Positions 53,811-64,000 of a DNA stretch of 64,000 nucleotides are shown piece by piece. Under the pieces are notes generated by a model, which had not been told where the DNA came from, did not search any database, and saw only the letters and a list, made by a program, of their open reading frames with translations. Made by a program: the position numbers and the translations under genes. Position 1 is the stretch's first letter. Each line of letters opens with the position of its first letter. The stretch is taken from NCBI RefSeq assembly GCF_003576645.1, contig NC_044922.1:20433626-20497625 (forward strand), read 5' to 3'. This DNA is from Ipomoea triloba. Taxonomy: Eukaryota > Streptophyta > Magnoliopsida > Solanales > Convolvulaceae.

Positions 53811-54613
53811 ACAAATAAACGTCAATGTGATATTTTAGAGATATAAACCGTATGAAGTGTTAAAACCACATCACAAGAGGTGTTTGGCGACTAGTAAAGC
53901 TATTATAGTCCGTTTGGTACATCAAAATTCAAATTCTTTAAAATGTGAATTTTTCATATTCGGTAGGTAGCAAATTTTTTCTTTTGAAGTTTCAATTCCA
54001 TAAATTTGAGAGATTAGAATTCCATTGATTTTCCTTATTATTAAAGTCCTCATCACTCTGAAAAAAAATTAAAAAAATGACCCAAATAGTACAATATTTT
54101 TGTCACATATCTTTGTTTTGTAAGGACATTTAAATATTTATGTTAATTATTTCAAATAAATTTGTTTTGAACCAATTGAAAAACAAAATATAAAATCTAT
54201 ATTAATTCATTTCCATAAAATTTAAATTTCATTCCTTATAAATTATTTTGTCACGAATCAAACAAACGGATAATTATTAGTTAATAATATTAGTTGCTAG
54301 TTCCCCTGCATAAGTGCATTAGTTGTTTGTATAAATAAGTTTGATAAAATTGTCGGGTAGTTTTAGAGGTAAGTTGTTTAAACATGTAAAATTATAGGAT
54401 ATCAATCAATCAATATACTTTATTATTTTTAATTAATAGTTCAATTTTTTACATATTTATTATGTATGCACAAAAGTTAGGGTAGGTTTGTGAAAACTGA
54501 AAAGGATTAGTTTTGAAAACGAGGGTATTGGGTGGGAGATAAAATTGGGAGACGAAGTATGAGAGCCCATAGGAAGCGTTTATCCAGTCAAGGTCACACA
54601 CTTCATTCACTTG
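53811..54613. other. Intergenic, no gene recognised
   Basis: AT-rich; 53890-54265 resembles MITE-like DNA with an inverted pair (TCCGTTTGGTACATCAAAA; CGAATCAAACAAACGGA), so a non-autonomous hAT- or Harbinger-type element of about 380 bp is likely. Confidence 0.45.
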
Positions 54614-55733
54614 TTATGCCATGGACCCGGGCAATTTATATCGTGGATCAGGGTGCACAGTATCAAAATATTAGGAGGATGAGTTCTGTGTATTCTAGCC
54701 AACCGTTCTGTGTATTCTAGGCAACTGTTTTGTGTATTCATGTTAGTAACACATGTTGTGAAGTGTTTGTGCATTCGAATGTTTAAGAGGATGGGTTCTG
54801 TATATTTTGTGTCAATATTATGTGTATTCTATGAAGACATTTTGTGTATTTTAGACAACCGTTCTGTATATTCATGTTAGTAACATAGATTGTGATGTGT
54901 TTGTGCATTCGAATGTTAGGAGGATGAATTCTGTGTATTTTGTGTCAATATTTTCTGTATTCTAGGCAACTGTTCTGTGTATTCTAGGCAACCGTTCTGT
55001 GTATTCTAGGCATCCGTTATGTGTATTCATGTTAGTAACATAGGTTGTGATGTGTTTGTGCATTCGAATGCTAGGATACACAGAATATAAGCCCAAGTAT
55101 TATCTCTTATGTTCCATGTTTTTCAAATTTCACAATGTTGTTTAAATATTCACCTTTTGTCGTGTGTGTTTTTGTGATCTAATGAACGTGTGTGTTTTTT
55201 GTTGTTGTTATATTTTAGTTTTTTTTTAAAAAAAAAAACTGTAATGAGATCCGTAACAATACGTCGTCGTTTCGGATCAGGGTCCACGGTATAACGATTG
55301 ATGAACCCGGGTCTACCTTGCAAGGTGAACCCTGGTCTATGTTCACAATTTCATAACTCTATATTCATAATTTCATAACCCCGTGTTCACAATTTCATAA
55401 CTCCATGTTCACAATTTTATAACTTCATGTTTACAATTTCATAATTTCATGTTCACAATTTCATAGTTCTACACTCACAATTTTATAACTCTATATTCAC
55501 AATTTTATAACTCTGTGTTCAACAGAATTAAAACTCTATGTTCAATAGTATAACTCAATTTTTGAATCTATATAACAAAATTGTGAATATAGAGTTCAAA
55601 AGTTGTGAATATTGAGTAAGGTAATTTCGTATATTGAGATCTAAAATTGTGAATATAGAGTTCTAAAATTGTGAACACAGAGTTTTAAAATTGTGAACAT
55701 AGATCCGAGGTGGACCCGGGCCCATAGCATAAT
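54614..55733. mobile_element. Non-coding element with CCCGGG-bearing inverted ends and minisatellites
   Basis: The left end TTATGCCATGGACCCGGG and the inverse of the right end TTATGCTATGGGCCCGGG match. 54660-55080 holds about three copies of a 130-200 bp unit with GTTCTGTGTATTCTAGGCAA and TGTTTGTGCATTCGAATG. 55337-55510 holds eight or so copies of a 23-bp unit, CATAACTCTATATTCACAATTT, whose inverse complement fills 55575-55700. A shorter relative is at 19964-20032. Confidence 0.65.
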
Positions 55734-55803
55734 TTGCCGACTTTATTTGCATCACGACTATCTGACTAAATACTTTTTTTTTGAAAGCAAACAACCAAAT
55801 CGA

Positions 55804-56721
55804 TTAATGAAAAAGTGCAGAAATAGAGTCAGGGGGGACGGAGTCCCAATACAAAGTACTAATCTGCGAAAAGGCCAAAGCAGCAAGAGTATGAGCTATG
55901 ACATTAGCCGACCTTGGAAGCAAACAAATATCACACTTAGTGAACGACGCAACTACCGCCTTGTAGGCCTCCATGGCGAAACCTGCATACGAGAAAATAG
56001 TCGTTATAGATGAAAGATACGATCGGAGTTGGGAGCAGTTCGTGAACAGAGAGACGGACGTTAAGCCCCTGCTCCTAAGCCACGAAAGGGCTTCTCTGCA
56101 CGCTACCGCCTCGACCATTAATGGAGAGAAGCAACCTAGTGAGCGCCCCGCCATTGCTGCCACGAACCTACCGTCCGCCGAAATGAGAACAGTGCTGAAT
56201 GGCGCCTTTAAGGTAGCGGAATGGTAACCAGCGTCGAAGTAGCACCTTGCACCCGTCATTACCATTTGCGCTTGAGCGTTCTCTGCTGCAGTTGTGGGCA
56301 CCGTCTCCGACTCCTGGTAACAATGTATTGCCCTCCATGCATGAAGAGATGATGCGCCTGAAGCCACAACCGCCCTTAGTAATGGTAGACAGCCATCCTA
56401 AACAGCAGAGTTCCTCGCACGCCAGAGGTGATATAGAACTACCACAATGAAGCCAATTTGTTCCTCAAGTAAGTCACATAATACAGATGAGAACCACATG
56501 CAAAGGGAATCCCTAACAATTGAAGGAATAGGCAAAGCGGACTCATGCCAAACAAGATTAGAAAAGTCACACAAAACTAGGGCATTCATAACATCCTCAT
56601 GAGCCAAGCCACACATTGGGCATGAGAGGTCTACTTCTACCCTCTTCATAATTAAGTTGGTGGTCATAGGGAGGGTGTCACTTAAGGCTCTCCAGAGAAA
56701 CATCTTCCATTTGGGGGGCAC
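55804..56721 (-). pseudogene. LINE B zf-RVT and RNase H domains
   Basis: 56721-56398: PPKWKMFLWRALSDTLPMTT and CPMCGLAHEDVMNALVLCDF form the zf-RVT region. 56367-55804: the RNase H-like domain with CYFDAGYHSATLKA, then VEAVACREALSWLRSRGL, then LPRSANVIAHTLAALAF. The FDAG, E and NxxAH positions look catalytically plausible, but the frame is separated from the rest by stops. Confidence 0.85.
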
Positions 56722-56730
56722 TTTAATTTT

Positions 56731-58575
56731 TTACAATGTAGTCCACTTATCAAAATCTCCCGTGCTACTAGAAAAATCACCAATGATGGTTCTATAACCA
56801 TTCTTTACAGAATAGTAGCCTCTTGGATCTCCATACCAAAACCACGAATCCTCATGGGCAGGGGATAACAAAATTCTAGAAATACGGACCACATCCTCTG
56901 GGAAAAAAATATCATTTAAAATAGGGATGTCCCAAGACCCACTTCCCACATCAATCAAACAAGAAACGAATGAGCCCCTTAGGTGCTCATGCATTGGTGT
57001 CTGAATCATAGGACTAGGATCATTAGGGAGCTAGGGATGACCCTAGATCAAGGTAGACTTTCCGTTCCCAACTCTTCATTGAACACCACCACAAATTAGA
57101 TCATGAGCAGCCATAATACTACGCCAGCAGAAACTGGGGCAATGTCCAATTGTAGCATCAATAAAAGAGGACCTAGGATAATACCTTGCTTTATAGATTC
57201 TAGCAACCAAAGATTGGGGCTTAGTGAGAAACCTCCAAGCCTGCTTGCCCAACATAGCCAAGTTGAAAGCCCGAAGGTCCTTGAAGCCTAACCCACCAAA
57301 CTTCCTAGGCACACATAAATGGTCACACGCCTTCCAATGGATTTTCTTCTCATTTCCATATCCCCACCAGAAACGGTTCATGGTTCTTTCAATAGACAGA
57401 CATACTGATTCGGGGAGCAGAAACACACTCATATAGAAAATGGGCATAGCCTGAGTTACACTTTTCAACAAAACTTCCTTCCTAGCCTACGAAAGCAGCT
57501 TTTTATTCCATGACCCAATCCGATGCTTGATCTTGTCCTCAATATATGAGAAAACTGCCCTTCTGTTCCTTCCAACAAAGGGTGGAAAGCCCAAGTATTT
57601 ACCAAAGTTCGGGGCCTGACTAACCCCAAGCATAGCCACCACCTCCTCCATATGCAGAGATGATGTATTCCTAGTAAAGCAGACACTAGACTTATGATAG
57701 TTAACTGCCTAGCCAGACATGCTTTCATATAAATTTAGACAATGTTTAACTAAACCTGCTTCTTGGGCATTAGCTCTAAAGAAAATGAGGCTGTCATCCG
57801 CAAAGAACAAATGGGACACCGGGGGAGCTCCCCTTGCTACCCTGCACCGACGAATGGAACCCCCAACCTAAGCCTTCTGCAATAACAACGACAGCCCTTC
57901 CACATAGATAATAAACAAATATGGGCACAGCGGATCACCCTACCTTAATCTACGAGATGGGACAACCTGACTACCCTAGGCACCATTAATCAATAAATTG
58001 TAGGAGACTAGTGACACAGAGCATAATTAAATCAACCCATTTACTTGCAAAGCCCAAGGCTTCCAACATCTTTCGTAGGAAAGGCCATTCCATCTGGTCA
58101 TAAGCCTTTGCCATATCTAGCTTTTGGGCCCCCCAGCCAACCTCACCCACCACTCTGTTTCCTGTTGAGATAGTGACCCACCTCTGCAGCAACAAGGATA
58201 TTATCAGTGATCACCCTATCTGGAATGAAAACACTCTCTAACTCAGAGATTAGATAACCCAACAGAGGCTTCATCCTATTCGCTAAAAGCTTTGCCATGA
58301 TCTTATATACCACATTACACAACACAGTAGGTCTCAAATCAGAAATAGATTTAGGCACACTCTTCTTAGGGATTATGACAACATTCGTAGCATTTAAGCC
58401 CTCTGGAAACAGACATGAATTCAAGCAATTTAACAAAAACTCTGACACATCCCCCCACTACATCTCTAAAGTGTTGATAGAACCCTAGGTTCATCCCATC
58501 AGGCCCTAGAACTTTATTAGAGAACATAGAAAACATGGCCGCCCTTACTTCATCATATTCAAACGGGCGAAGCAA
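56731..58575 (-). pseudogene. LINE B reverse transcriptase
   Basis: 58575-58366 reads FEYDEVRAAMFSMFSNKVLG PDGMN in the start region of L1-type RT; 58448-58143 has ATNVVIIPKKSVPKSISDLR P and LLANRMKPLL; 58140-57986 has KAYDQMEWPFLRKMLEALGF. A segment near 57800 has HLFFADDSLIF, the catalytic motif. 57471-57076 and 57009-56731 cover the thumb and connection (NRFWWGYGNEKKIHWKACDH). At least five frame changes. Confidence 0.87.
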
Positions 58576-58703
58576 GAAATCATTATCAGACTGGGTAATA
58601 CATGGGGTTACATTATTGAAAAAAAAACTCTACCAGGGTCGACCTAGAAAATTGAAAGATATTATCAAAATAGCTCAACACAACAAACTTCATGAACTCC
58701 CTC

Positions 58704-59690
58704 TCAACCCACACCCTCATCATTCTTTAGCCTAGACAAAGTATTTTTCTTTTTGCGTGTAGAGGCGTACCTGTGGTAGAACCGTGTATTTGCATCAGCA
58801 TCCCTTAACCAATGTTGCTTAGCTCGCTGCCTCCAGAATGTGTCCTCCTGAGCCTCCAGCCGAACTAACTGATCCTCAATGCGCTGGAATTCCGCCAAGG
58901 AGGCAGAGTCCTACAGACCTCTTAGCCTGTATTGGGTCTTATGAAGATGCTTAATCTGTTCATCAAATTTATGGAAGTGGTCACCACCCCATTTTAGAAG
59001 TCTCTCCCCACATAGATGCAAACAACTCAGCAAGCCAACTACCCTACCATCCTGCCAAGCATTCTCCACCACACCCCTACACCCTTCATCCAGTAGCCAA
59101 GTTATCTCAAACTTAAAGCTCCTACGCACACCACCACCCCTGCTAGAACTGTCACACACACACAAGAACAGAGCTGAGTAGTCATAATTTCTAGTTAATA
59201 TGTCTTCCACATAAGCCCCCTCTTGTAAGCCACTCCAACTAGTATCAGCCAAAACTTTATCAAATCTCTCCTATATCCAGTTTAATGTACCCCTACCTCT
59301 CTCCCACGTGTACTGATAACCCCTCAAAGGGAGCTGAAACAACCCACAATCATCCACTGCCTCCCCAAAACCGCGAAGGAGACCGTCAGGGTGAGGATTG
59401 CCACCCCTTTTCTCATGCTGCTACAAGAGATCATTAAAGTCACCAAAGACCACCCAAGGCAAGTCCGATGTAGCAGCTAGGGACAGTAAAAAGTCCCACG
59501 CTTCCCTCCTATTGCGCTCTAGGAAACCATAATAACAAGTCATTCGCCAACACGATGAACTAGCAACACTGACCTCCACATCTATGTGATTCTTCGAATA
59601 ACATGACAATATGGCCGTACAATTCTTCCTCCAAAACAACGCCAAACCACCACTCAAACCAGCACTGTCAATTATTACGACCCAGCACTC
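58704..59690 (-). pseudogene. LINE B endonuclease remnant and linker
   Basis: 59657-59421 (MSGGLALFWRKNCTAILSCY; WRMTCYYGFLERNRREAWDF; LPWVVFGDFNDLL) is the part of the exonuclease-endonuclease-phosphatase fold ending in GDFN. 59252-58911 and 58898-58704 (WRQRAKQHWLRDADANTRFY) form the linker before reverse transcriptase. The first third of the endonuclease is missing. Confidence 0.85.
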
Positions 59691-59994
59691 AACGTATGCT
59701 CACCATTACTAGGAGTCCGTTACACTCACCAGAAGAAGAGCCGTTGCAGCCATAGTATAAGTAGCAGACTTGTGGTAGAGGATGGGGGGACACTTTGTTT
59801 ATTACACACTATATTATTGTACTGGCTATTGATTGTACTAAGCTAATTATATCAAATATACCCGGTAACATTATTACCGTCAAGTACGTTTTCTCAAAAC
59901 TCTCAAATATTTTTTACAATATGTCTAGTTCAAGAGATACGGTATATGAGTGGCATTTGAATTTAATATGTTATATTTTTTGTGTACTTGTCAT

Positions 59995-60040
<46 letters not shown>

Positions 60041-60231
60041 TGGACATTTTGGAGTTTATACTATTTATTTCCTTTCAATTCTCATGTATACCAAACATTG
60101 GAATTGAAATTCCTATAATTTTATTCCTTCCAACCAAACACTGTAATTTAAACTTTGACTTTATTCTCATATTATTCTTTTCCCACCTAATTCTTTCCCT
60201 CGAACCAAACGCCCTGTTAATATTTTAAAAA
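59691..60231. other. Intergenic, (AAT)n tract, no gene recognised
   Basis: An (AAT)n microsatellite lies at 59998-60037. The preceding 300 bp has no supportable ORF. Confidence 0.6.
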
Positions 60232-60622
60232 GAGTTAATTCCATTTTTGTTCCTAGATTTATAGGTGACAATCCACTTTTAGTCCTTTTTTTTATTAAAA
60301 CATCATCATTTAGTCCTAATATTATTGCGGCATGACCATTTTTAGTCCTCTATCAACAAAATCGTCAAAATATCGTTAAATACAAAGACGTTTCAATCTT
60401 TTTTATACAAAGTATGTTGAACCGTTATATTTTTTATGTTTATTTTTTTGAAAACATCCATAATTGAAGACCGAAATGCCCTTGAATTTAACGATATTTA
60501 AACTGTTTTGTTGATAAAGGACCAAAAATGATCATGTCACAATAATACTCGGACCAAAAGTGGATGTTCTAATAAAAATGGACTTTCACCTATAAATCTA
60601 AGACAAAAAATGAAATTAACTC
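60232..60622. mobile_element. Mutator-type MITE, 391 bp
   Basis: The ends GAGTTAATTCCATTTTTG and, inverted, GAGTTAATTTCATTTTTTG pair over more than 100 bp. Flanked by a perfect 9-bp duplication TTTTAAAAA (60223-60231, 60623-60631). Same style as the single terminal repeat at 2190-2345. Confidence 0.88.
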
Positions 60623-60631
60623 TTTTAAAAA

Positions 60632-60977
60632 TGTATATTTTATTTATAGTCCACACAATAATTTGGCAATAATTGCTAGCCTAGGTAACAAGTCCAAAAT
60701 AAGTAATTGGGCCTACAGCCATTGGTGGCCCATTTTGAGTCCCTTGGGAATTGCATAGTGTCTGTCCCGCATCAAATTTTATTTGGGAGAAGAAATTTCA
60801 TTTATCATTTCATGCAGAATCAGCGGCTTCAAACGCCATTAATGTCCACCTATCTCTAAAACTCCCTTTTTATCTTGCTTTCGCATTCAACGAAAAGTCA
60901 ATTATTGATCCCCACCTCTAAGTCAAATTTTGTCTGCTAATTCCTTCTTCCCATATATACCCCTGTACTTTGGTAAA
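60632..60977 (+). promoter_or_regulatory. Promoter and 5' leader region of the PRA1-family gene
   Basis: AT-rich outer part, then a pyrimidine-rich leader (CTCCCTTTTTATCTTGCTTTC). A candidate TATA (CATATATACCCC, 60951-60962) is too close to the ATG to be convincing. No binding site is assigned. Confidence 0.35.
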
Positions 60978-61619
60978 ATGTCAACAATCGCCTCGCATTC
61001 TCAGCCGTCCGCCGCCGCCGCCGCCGACAACGTCGCATCATTCGCCATCCGCACCTTCCTGAATCGCCTCTATCATTCTCTCCGTCGCGGGCTCTCTCAC
61101 CACCGCCCCTGGTTGGAGCTCGTGGAACGCAGCTCCTTCTCCAGGCCAAGTTCCCTGTCCGACGCCACCTCGCGCGTCCGCAAGAACCTCTCCTATTTCC
61201 GCGTCAATTACCTAACCCTAATCGCCGCCGTGCTCTGTCTGTCCTTCGCCTCCCACCCCGCCTCCCTCCTCGCCCTCCTTGTGCTCCTCATTGCCTGGCT
61301 CTACCTCTACAGCCTCCGCCCCTCCGATCAGCCGCTCCTCATCCTCGGCCGCACATTCTCCGATCGCGAAACCCTATGGCTCCTAATTCTTCTCTCCGTC
61401 ATCGTCATCTTCCTCACCAATGTTGGATCGCTTCTCATCTCCGCAACACTGATCGGATTCGGCATTGTGTGCATCCACGGCGCTTTCAGGGATCCGGAGG
61501 ACCTGTTTCTGGATGATCAGGAACTGAATGGTTTTGGCTTATTCGCATTCATCAGCGGCACTGGATCCGCGTCATCTGCCAACGTTCCCGGCGTACCTCC
61601 CATCGTCTCCCAGGTCTGA
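60978..61619 (+). CDS. PRA1 family protein (prenylated Rab acceptor), B-type
   Basis: Intronless frame of 213 residues from ATG 60978 (MSTIASHSQPSAAAAADNVA) to TGA 61617-61619; the upstream part of the open frame has no ATG. The N-terminal domain (AIRTFLNRLYHSLRRGLSHH, then LVERSSFSRPSSLSDATSRV) leads to the family signature RKNLSYFRVNYLTLIAAVLC. Two hydrophobic blocks follow (about residues 90-125 and 140-178: LLILLSVIVIFLTNVGSLL), then HGAFRDPEDLFLDD and a short tail. Length and motifs fit plant PRA1.B proteins. PRA1 proteins sit in ER, Golgi and endosomal membranes and help recruit or recycle prenylated Rab GTPases in vesicle traffic. No defect seen. Confidence 0.92.
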   Translation: MSTIASHSQPSAAAAADNVASFAIRTFLNRLYHSLRRGLSHHRPWLELVERSSFSRPSSLSDATSRVRKNLSYFRVNYLTLIAAVLCLSFASHPASLLALLVLLIAWLYLYSLRPSDQPLLILGRTFSDRETLWLLILLSVIVIFLTNVGSLLISATLIGFGIVCIHGAFRDPEDLFLDDQELNGFGLFAFISGTGSASSANVPGVPPIVSQV

Positions 61620-62514
61620 TCGATGTTCATGGAACTATTAATCTTCAAAAACCCAAGTCCAAGTTCATATTCATCCCTAACATTTCATTTGATTCATCGA
61701 TATTCGATACACATTCTATATTGCCTATAAGAGGTTAGAATTGGTTAGGTTTTTGAACGTATTGATGCTTTGAATTCCATATTTTGATATTTTGACTTGA
61801 CAAAAACTGTGAATTTTTTTTTTTTTTTTGAAAGAGACAAAAACTGTGAAATGTATAGCTGCATTTTGATTACAATTGCTCATAGTTTAATGTTTCGAAC
61901 AAGATGCGCTTATGGATCAACTCAATAGTACCCTATTATGTAAGCAATAAAAGACTAAATCATCGAGACCGGAGTTATGGACGTGTTAAATGTTATACTT
62001 ATACTTAAAAATGTAATTTTATACTTATACTTAAAAATGTAATACTAATTAAATGTTTCTTAAAAAAAAGTGTAATATTTTTTATAAAAATGTAACTTTT
62101 TATTTTGATATAAAATTATTACATTTTTTATCAAAAGTATTACACTTTCTCATATAAGTATTATATTTTTTTTTTACATTTTTTTTATCTTAATTCAATC
62201 GTCTCACGGACATTATCACACACAAGTTTTTACCAAAACTAAAAGAAAGAGACCATGCAATATAACCCTCAGCAATTTCATGGTTACTAAGCATCTCAGA
62301 CACCAACAAAATTCAGGCAAGAAATTTACAAGACTTTAAAGTTAAGGCCTCTACAGCTAAACATGGGACTTGGTGAAATCTCAAATTTAATATTCCGCAT
62401 TTGGTTTCTCTCTCTCTCTCTCTCTCTGGACTTGTTTTATTGTCCCGTAGTGTGAATGAATAGAACATGAAGCAAAGAGAAGAAGCAGGCTGGTAATCTG
62501 GTTTACAGAGCGAA
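61620..62514. other. Intergenic / 3' flanks, AT-rich repeat inside
   Basis: The 3' side of the PRA1 gene, then AT-rich DNA with repeated TTATACTTATACTTAAAAATG and ATGTAATAC phrases (61990-62180) that may be a degraded MITE. A (CT)n tract lies at 62409-62428. The last 240 bp are probably the 3' UTR of the minus-strand exon at 62515-62595. Confidence 0.5.
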
Positions 62515-62595
62515 TTAAGCACTATCTTTGGTGTATCGACTCGTCTCCTCTGCCACTTTTGTCCACTCTTTCCCAATTTTTTCAGAATAAGCTGC
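62515..62595 (-). CDS. Terminal coding exon of an unidentified gene
   Basis: The minus strand shows a good acceptor (TTGATGATATTGCAG) followed by 26 codons, AAYSEKIGKEWTKVAEETSR then YTKDSA, and TAA at 62515-62517. Composition (helical, charged) and the clean acceptor suggest a real last exon; the start frame is assumed. I do not recognise the family, and the upstream exons lie to the right, possibly outside the window. Confidence 0.5.
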   Translation of the reverse strand, partial: AAYSEKIGKEWTKVAEETSRYTKDSA

Positions 62596-63354
62596 CTGCA
62601 ATATCATCAATGCAAATCACATGCATTAGCGAAATTGCACTAATGACATTCTTCAAATATAAGCAGTTAGAATGGTGGGCATGGCAGTCTGTAACTAATT
62701 AGAGGTTCCACTAGCCCGTGTACCAGATTTCTTAAAAGCCACCACTTATGTTTTAAATAATGCCCCAGGAGCATGTAAAGAGAAGGCGTCTTCCAACCTG
62801 GATAATCCTTTGATTCCTTTCACTTAGAAAGGCAAATACCCTCCATCTAAACACTAGACTCAAACATCCAACTGTTATCTGGAAAACTATATTTATAAAG
62901 GACATAAAATGATCAACCAATTTAGCTCTTAGCAATCACCAAAAAAAAAAAAAAACAATTAGCTTAGTTTTTTGGGGTAATGGTAAATTATATTATTATC
63001 CCAAATACTACAGATACACAGGGCATAACCCAGTCCAAAAAGAAATACAAGATCCACCATTTTAGTGGTGGAAAACAAAAACCACTAACAGCCTATATTC
63101 GACAAGAAGAAAAGCCTATACTGGTAGTTCATAGTCCGGTGGATAGATGCTATTTCATCAAAGGAGAAATAGAGGTACATCCAAGGGACTACCAGATAAC
63201 TAGGCAGCTCTTCATGTTTAATGGCATAAACCAAAAGGTTCATTGGCCATTATGCCAAAACCTAACAGAAATTTTAGGAGGCAATTGGTTCAAGATTTCA
63301 ATTTTCAAGTTATCTCAAATAACCCTTAGAATGTGAACAATGAAATGTTATATG
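62596..63354. other. No gene recognised; possible intron
   Basis: If 62515-62595 is the last exon of a minus-strand gene, this stretch is its upstream intron. A poly-A run lies at 62941-62955. A 118-codon plus frame at 62980-63336 lacks any feature I recognise and is probably chance. Confidence 0.45.
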
Positions 63355-63535
63355 CGGTTGTTTAGTTCAAGAGAATATGCTTCAAGGAATATGTGAGATT
63401 CCCAAACTCGACTTTTAGTTCATTTTTGTCACATTCATATGAATCTCATTCCTTCCCAAATTTCTTAAGTTATATGAGATTCTCGATCATGTTATATTAT
63501 CTAAAACTATTCCTTGAACCAAAAGCCCCCTTAAA
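63355..63535. repeat. Small MITE-like element with inverted ends
   Basis: The left GCGGTTGTTTAGTTCAAGAG and the inverse of the right AGGGGGCTTTTGGTTCAAGG match loosely; both are followed by GAATNNN...GAGATTC. Duplication not clear. Confidence 0.45.
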
Positions 63536-63549
63536 GCAGGAGGGCAACA

Positions 63550-63957
63550 GAGCTCCCAGCATGAGAGATTGATGCATTTTGGGGGCAGCATTATTTTCGT
63601 AGAACCAAGAAGAAGCAGGATGATGCAACAATAGGGAAGTTGGGGTAAAAAGGAAGCCACTAGGAAGGATTTAGAAAGGTGTGGTTATTTGGAAAGATTA
63701 TCAATTGGAAAGGATTCAGTTTTTGGAAAACTTATTACCTTATTTTATAGATACTTTCATTATTTAGTATGTTGGAATATTTTAGCATATTACTTAGCTA
63801 GTTAGCTTATTTAGTTTATTTCCTATTCTATGAGCTGTATTTTACCCTATAAAAAGGGGAACCAATTCTAATGAAAGGCAAGCAGAATTTTATCCCAGCT
63901 AAGGGAATTAGGGAGTTCTGGGGCCTCAAGAAAACCCAGACCAGTTCTGTCTAATTG

Positions 63958-63996
<39 letters not shown>

Positions 63997-64000
63997 CAAC
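63550..64000 (+). mobile_element. Probable LTR of an element running off the right edge
   Basis: TTAGCTAGTTAGCTTATTTAG, TTTATTTCCTATTCTATGAGC and a TATA box CTATAAAAAGG (63847-63857), followed by a short leader and a T-run (63961-63993), resemble a plant LTR promoter region. No second LTR is visible, so this is tentative. Confidence 0.4.

Larger units (their letters stand above)
55774..59690 (-). mobile_element. LINE B: L1-type retrotransposon, 5'-truncated, decayed
   Basis: Minus-strand order: part of an endonuclease (59657-59421), linker, reverse transcriptase with catalytic FADD (about 57808-57797), zf-RVT and RNase H, then a short poly-T (poly-A tail) at 55774-55782. Many stops and frameshifts. 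ORF1 and the endonuclease N-terminus are missing. Confidence 0.87.

Noticed and set aside
62980..63336. 118-codon plus-strand frame
   Set aside because: No recognisable motif and no codon or splice support; left as non-coding.

Overview
The window looks like plant nuclear DNA, almost certainly from a eudicot. It is AT-rich and intergenic, full of LTR retrotransposons, L1-type LINEs, Helitrons, Mutator-like and Harbinger elements, a Stowaway MITE and tRNA-derived SINEs. It carries only two host genes that are clearly intact: an EXO70B1-type exocyst subunit at 21698-23578 (minus) and a PRA1-family membrane protein at 60978-61619 (plus). A short terminal exon of a third, unrecognised gene lies at 62515-62595 (minus). 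I cannot name the species from the sequence.

Layout, left to right. 1-1835: truncated copia pol. 2190-3077: half of a Mutator-like terminal repeat, a broken LDL1/FLD-type histone demethylase fragment and a Tourist-like fragment. 3340-6352: a PIF/Harbinger element with both of its genes. 6353-11367: a young copia element inserted exactly at the Harbinger terminus. 12311-19699: a 7.4-kb LTR element with no recognisable gag or pol, several minisatellites and, antisense, two intron-containing RWP-RK (RKD-like) genes. 21.7-23.6 kb: EXO70B1. 24.3-25.3 kb: Helitron helicase remnant. 26.3-29.1 kb: three Mutator-type non-autonomous elements, one nested in another. 29.1-30.1 kb: an unidentified ORF and a GC-rich block. 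30.2-33.5 kb: a probable Harbinger-type TIR pair holding a SINE. 33.5-35.2 kb: TA- and ACGCACCTTAAG-rich repeats. 35336-42481: a Mutator-type element with a perfect 9-bp duplication, interrupted by a chromodomain gypsy element (35860-41320), a 43-bp SINE stub and a Stowaway. 43.36-47.85 kb: a non-coding Helitron. 47.97-53.27 kb: LINE A, with clear assembly faults. 54.6-55.7 kb: hairpin minisatellite element. 55.77-59.7 kb: LINE B. 60.2-62.6 kb: MITE, PRA1 gene, terminal exon. 63.5-64 kb: a probable LTR running off the window.

The most interesting object is the LTR element at 12311-19699. The LTRs are about 98% alike by eye, carry a matching CATAC duplication, and enclose two paralogous RKD-like genes on the opposite strand with introns retained. 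RKD proteins are plant regulators of egg-cell and embryo identity, so a retroelement carrying a pair of them is worth following up. The second thing to know is technical. The region 48.7-52.6 kb holds a 30-bp and a 1.56-kb exact repeat, each abutting a single N, plus five extra tandem copies of 42-bp units. These look like unmerged assembly overlaps, not biology.
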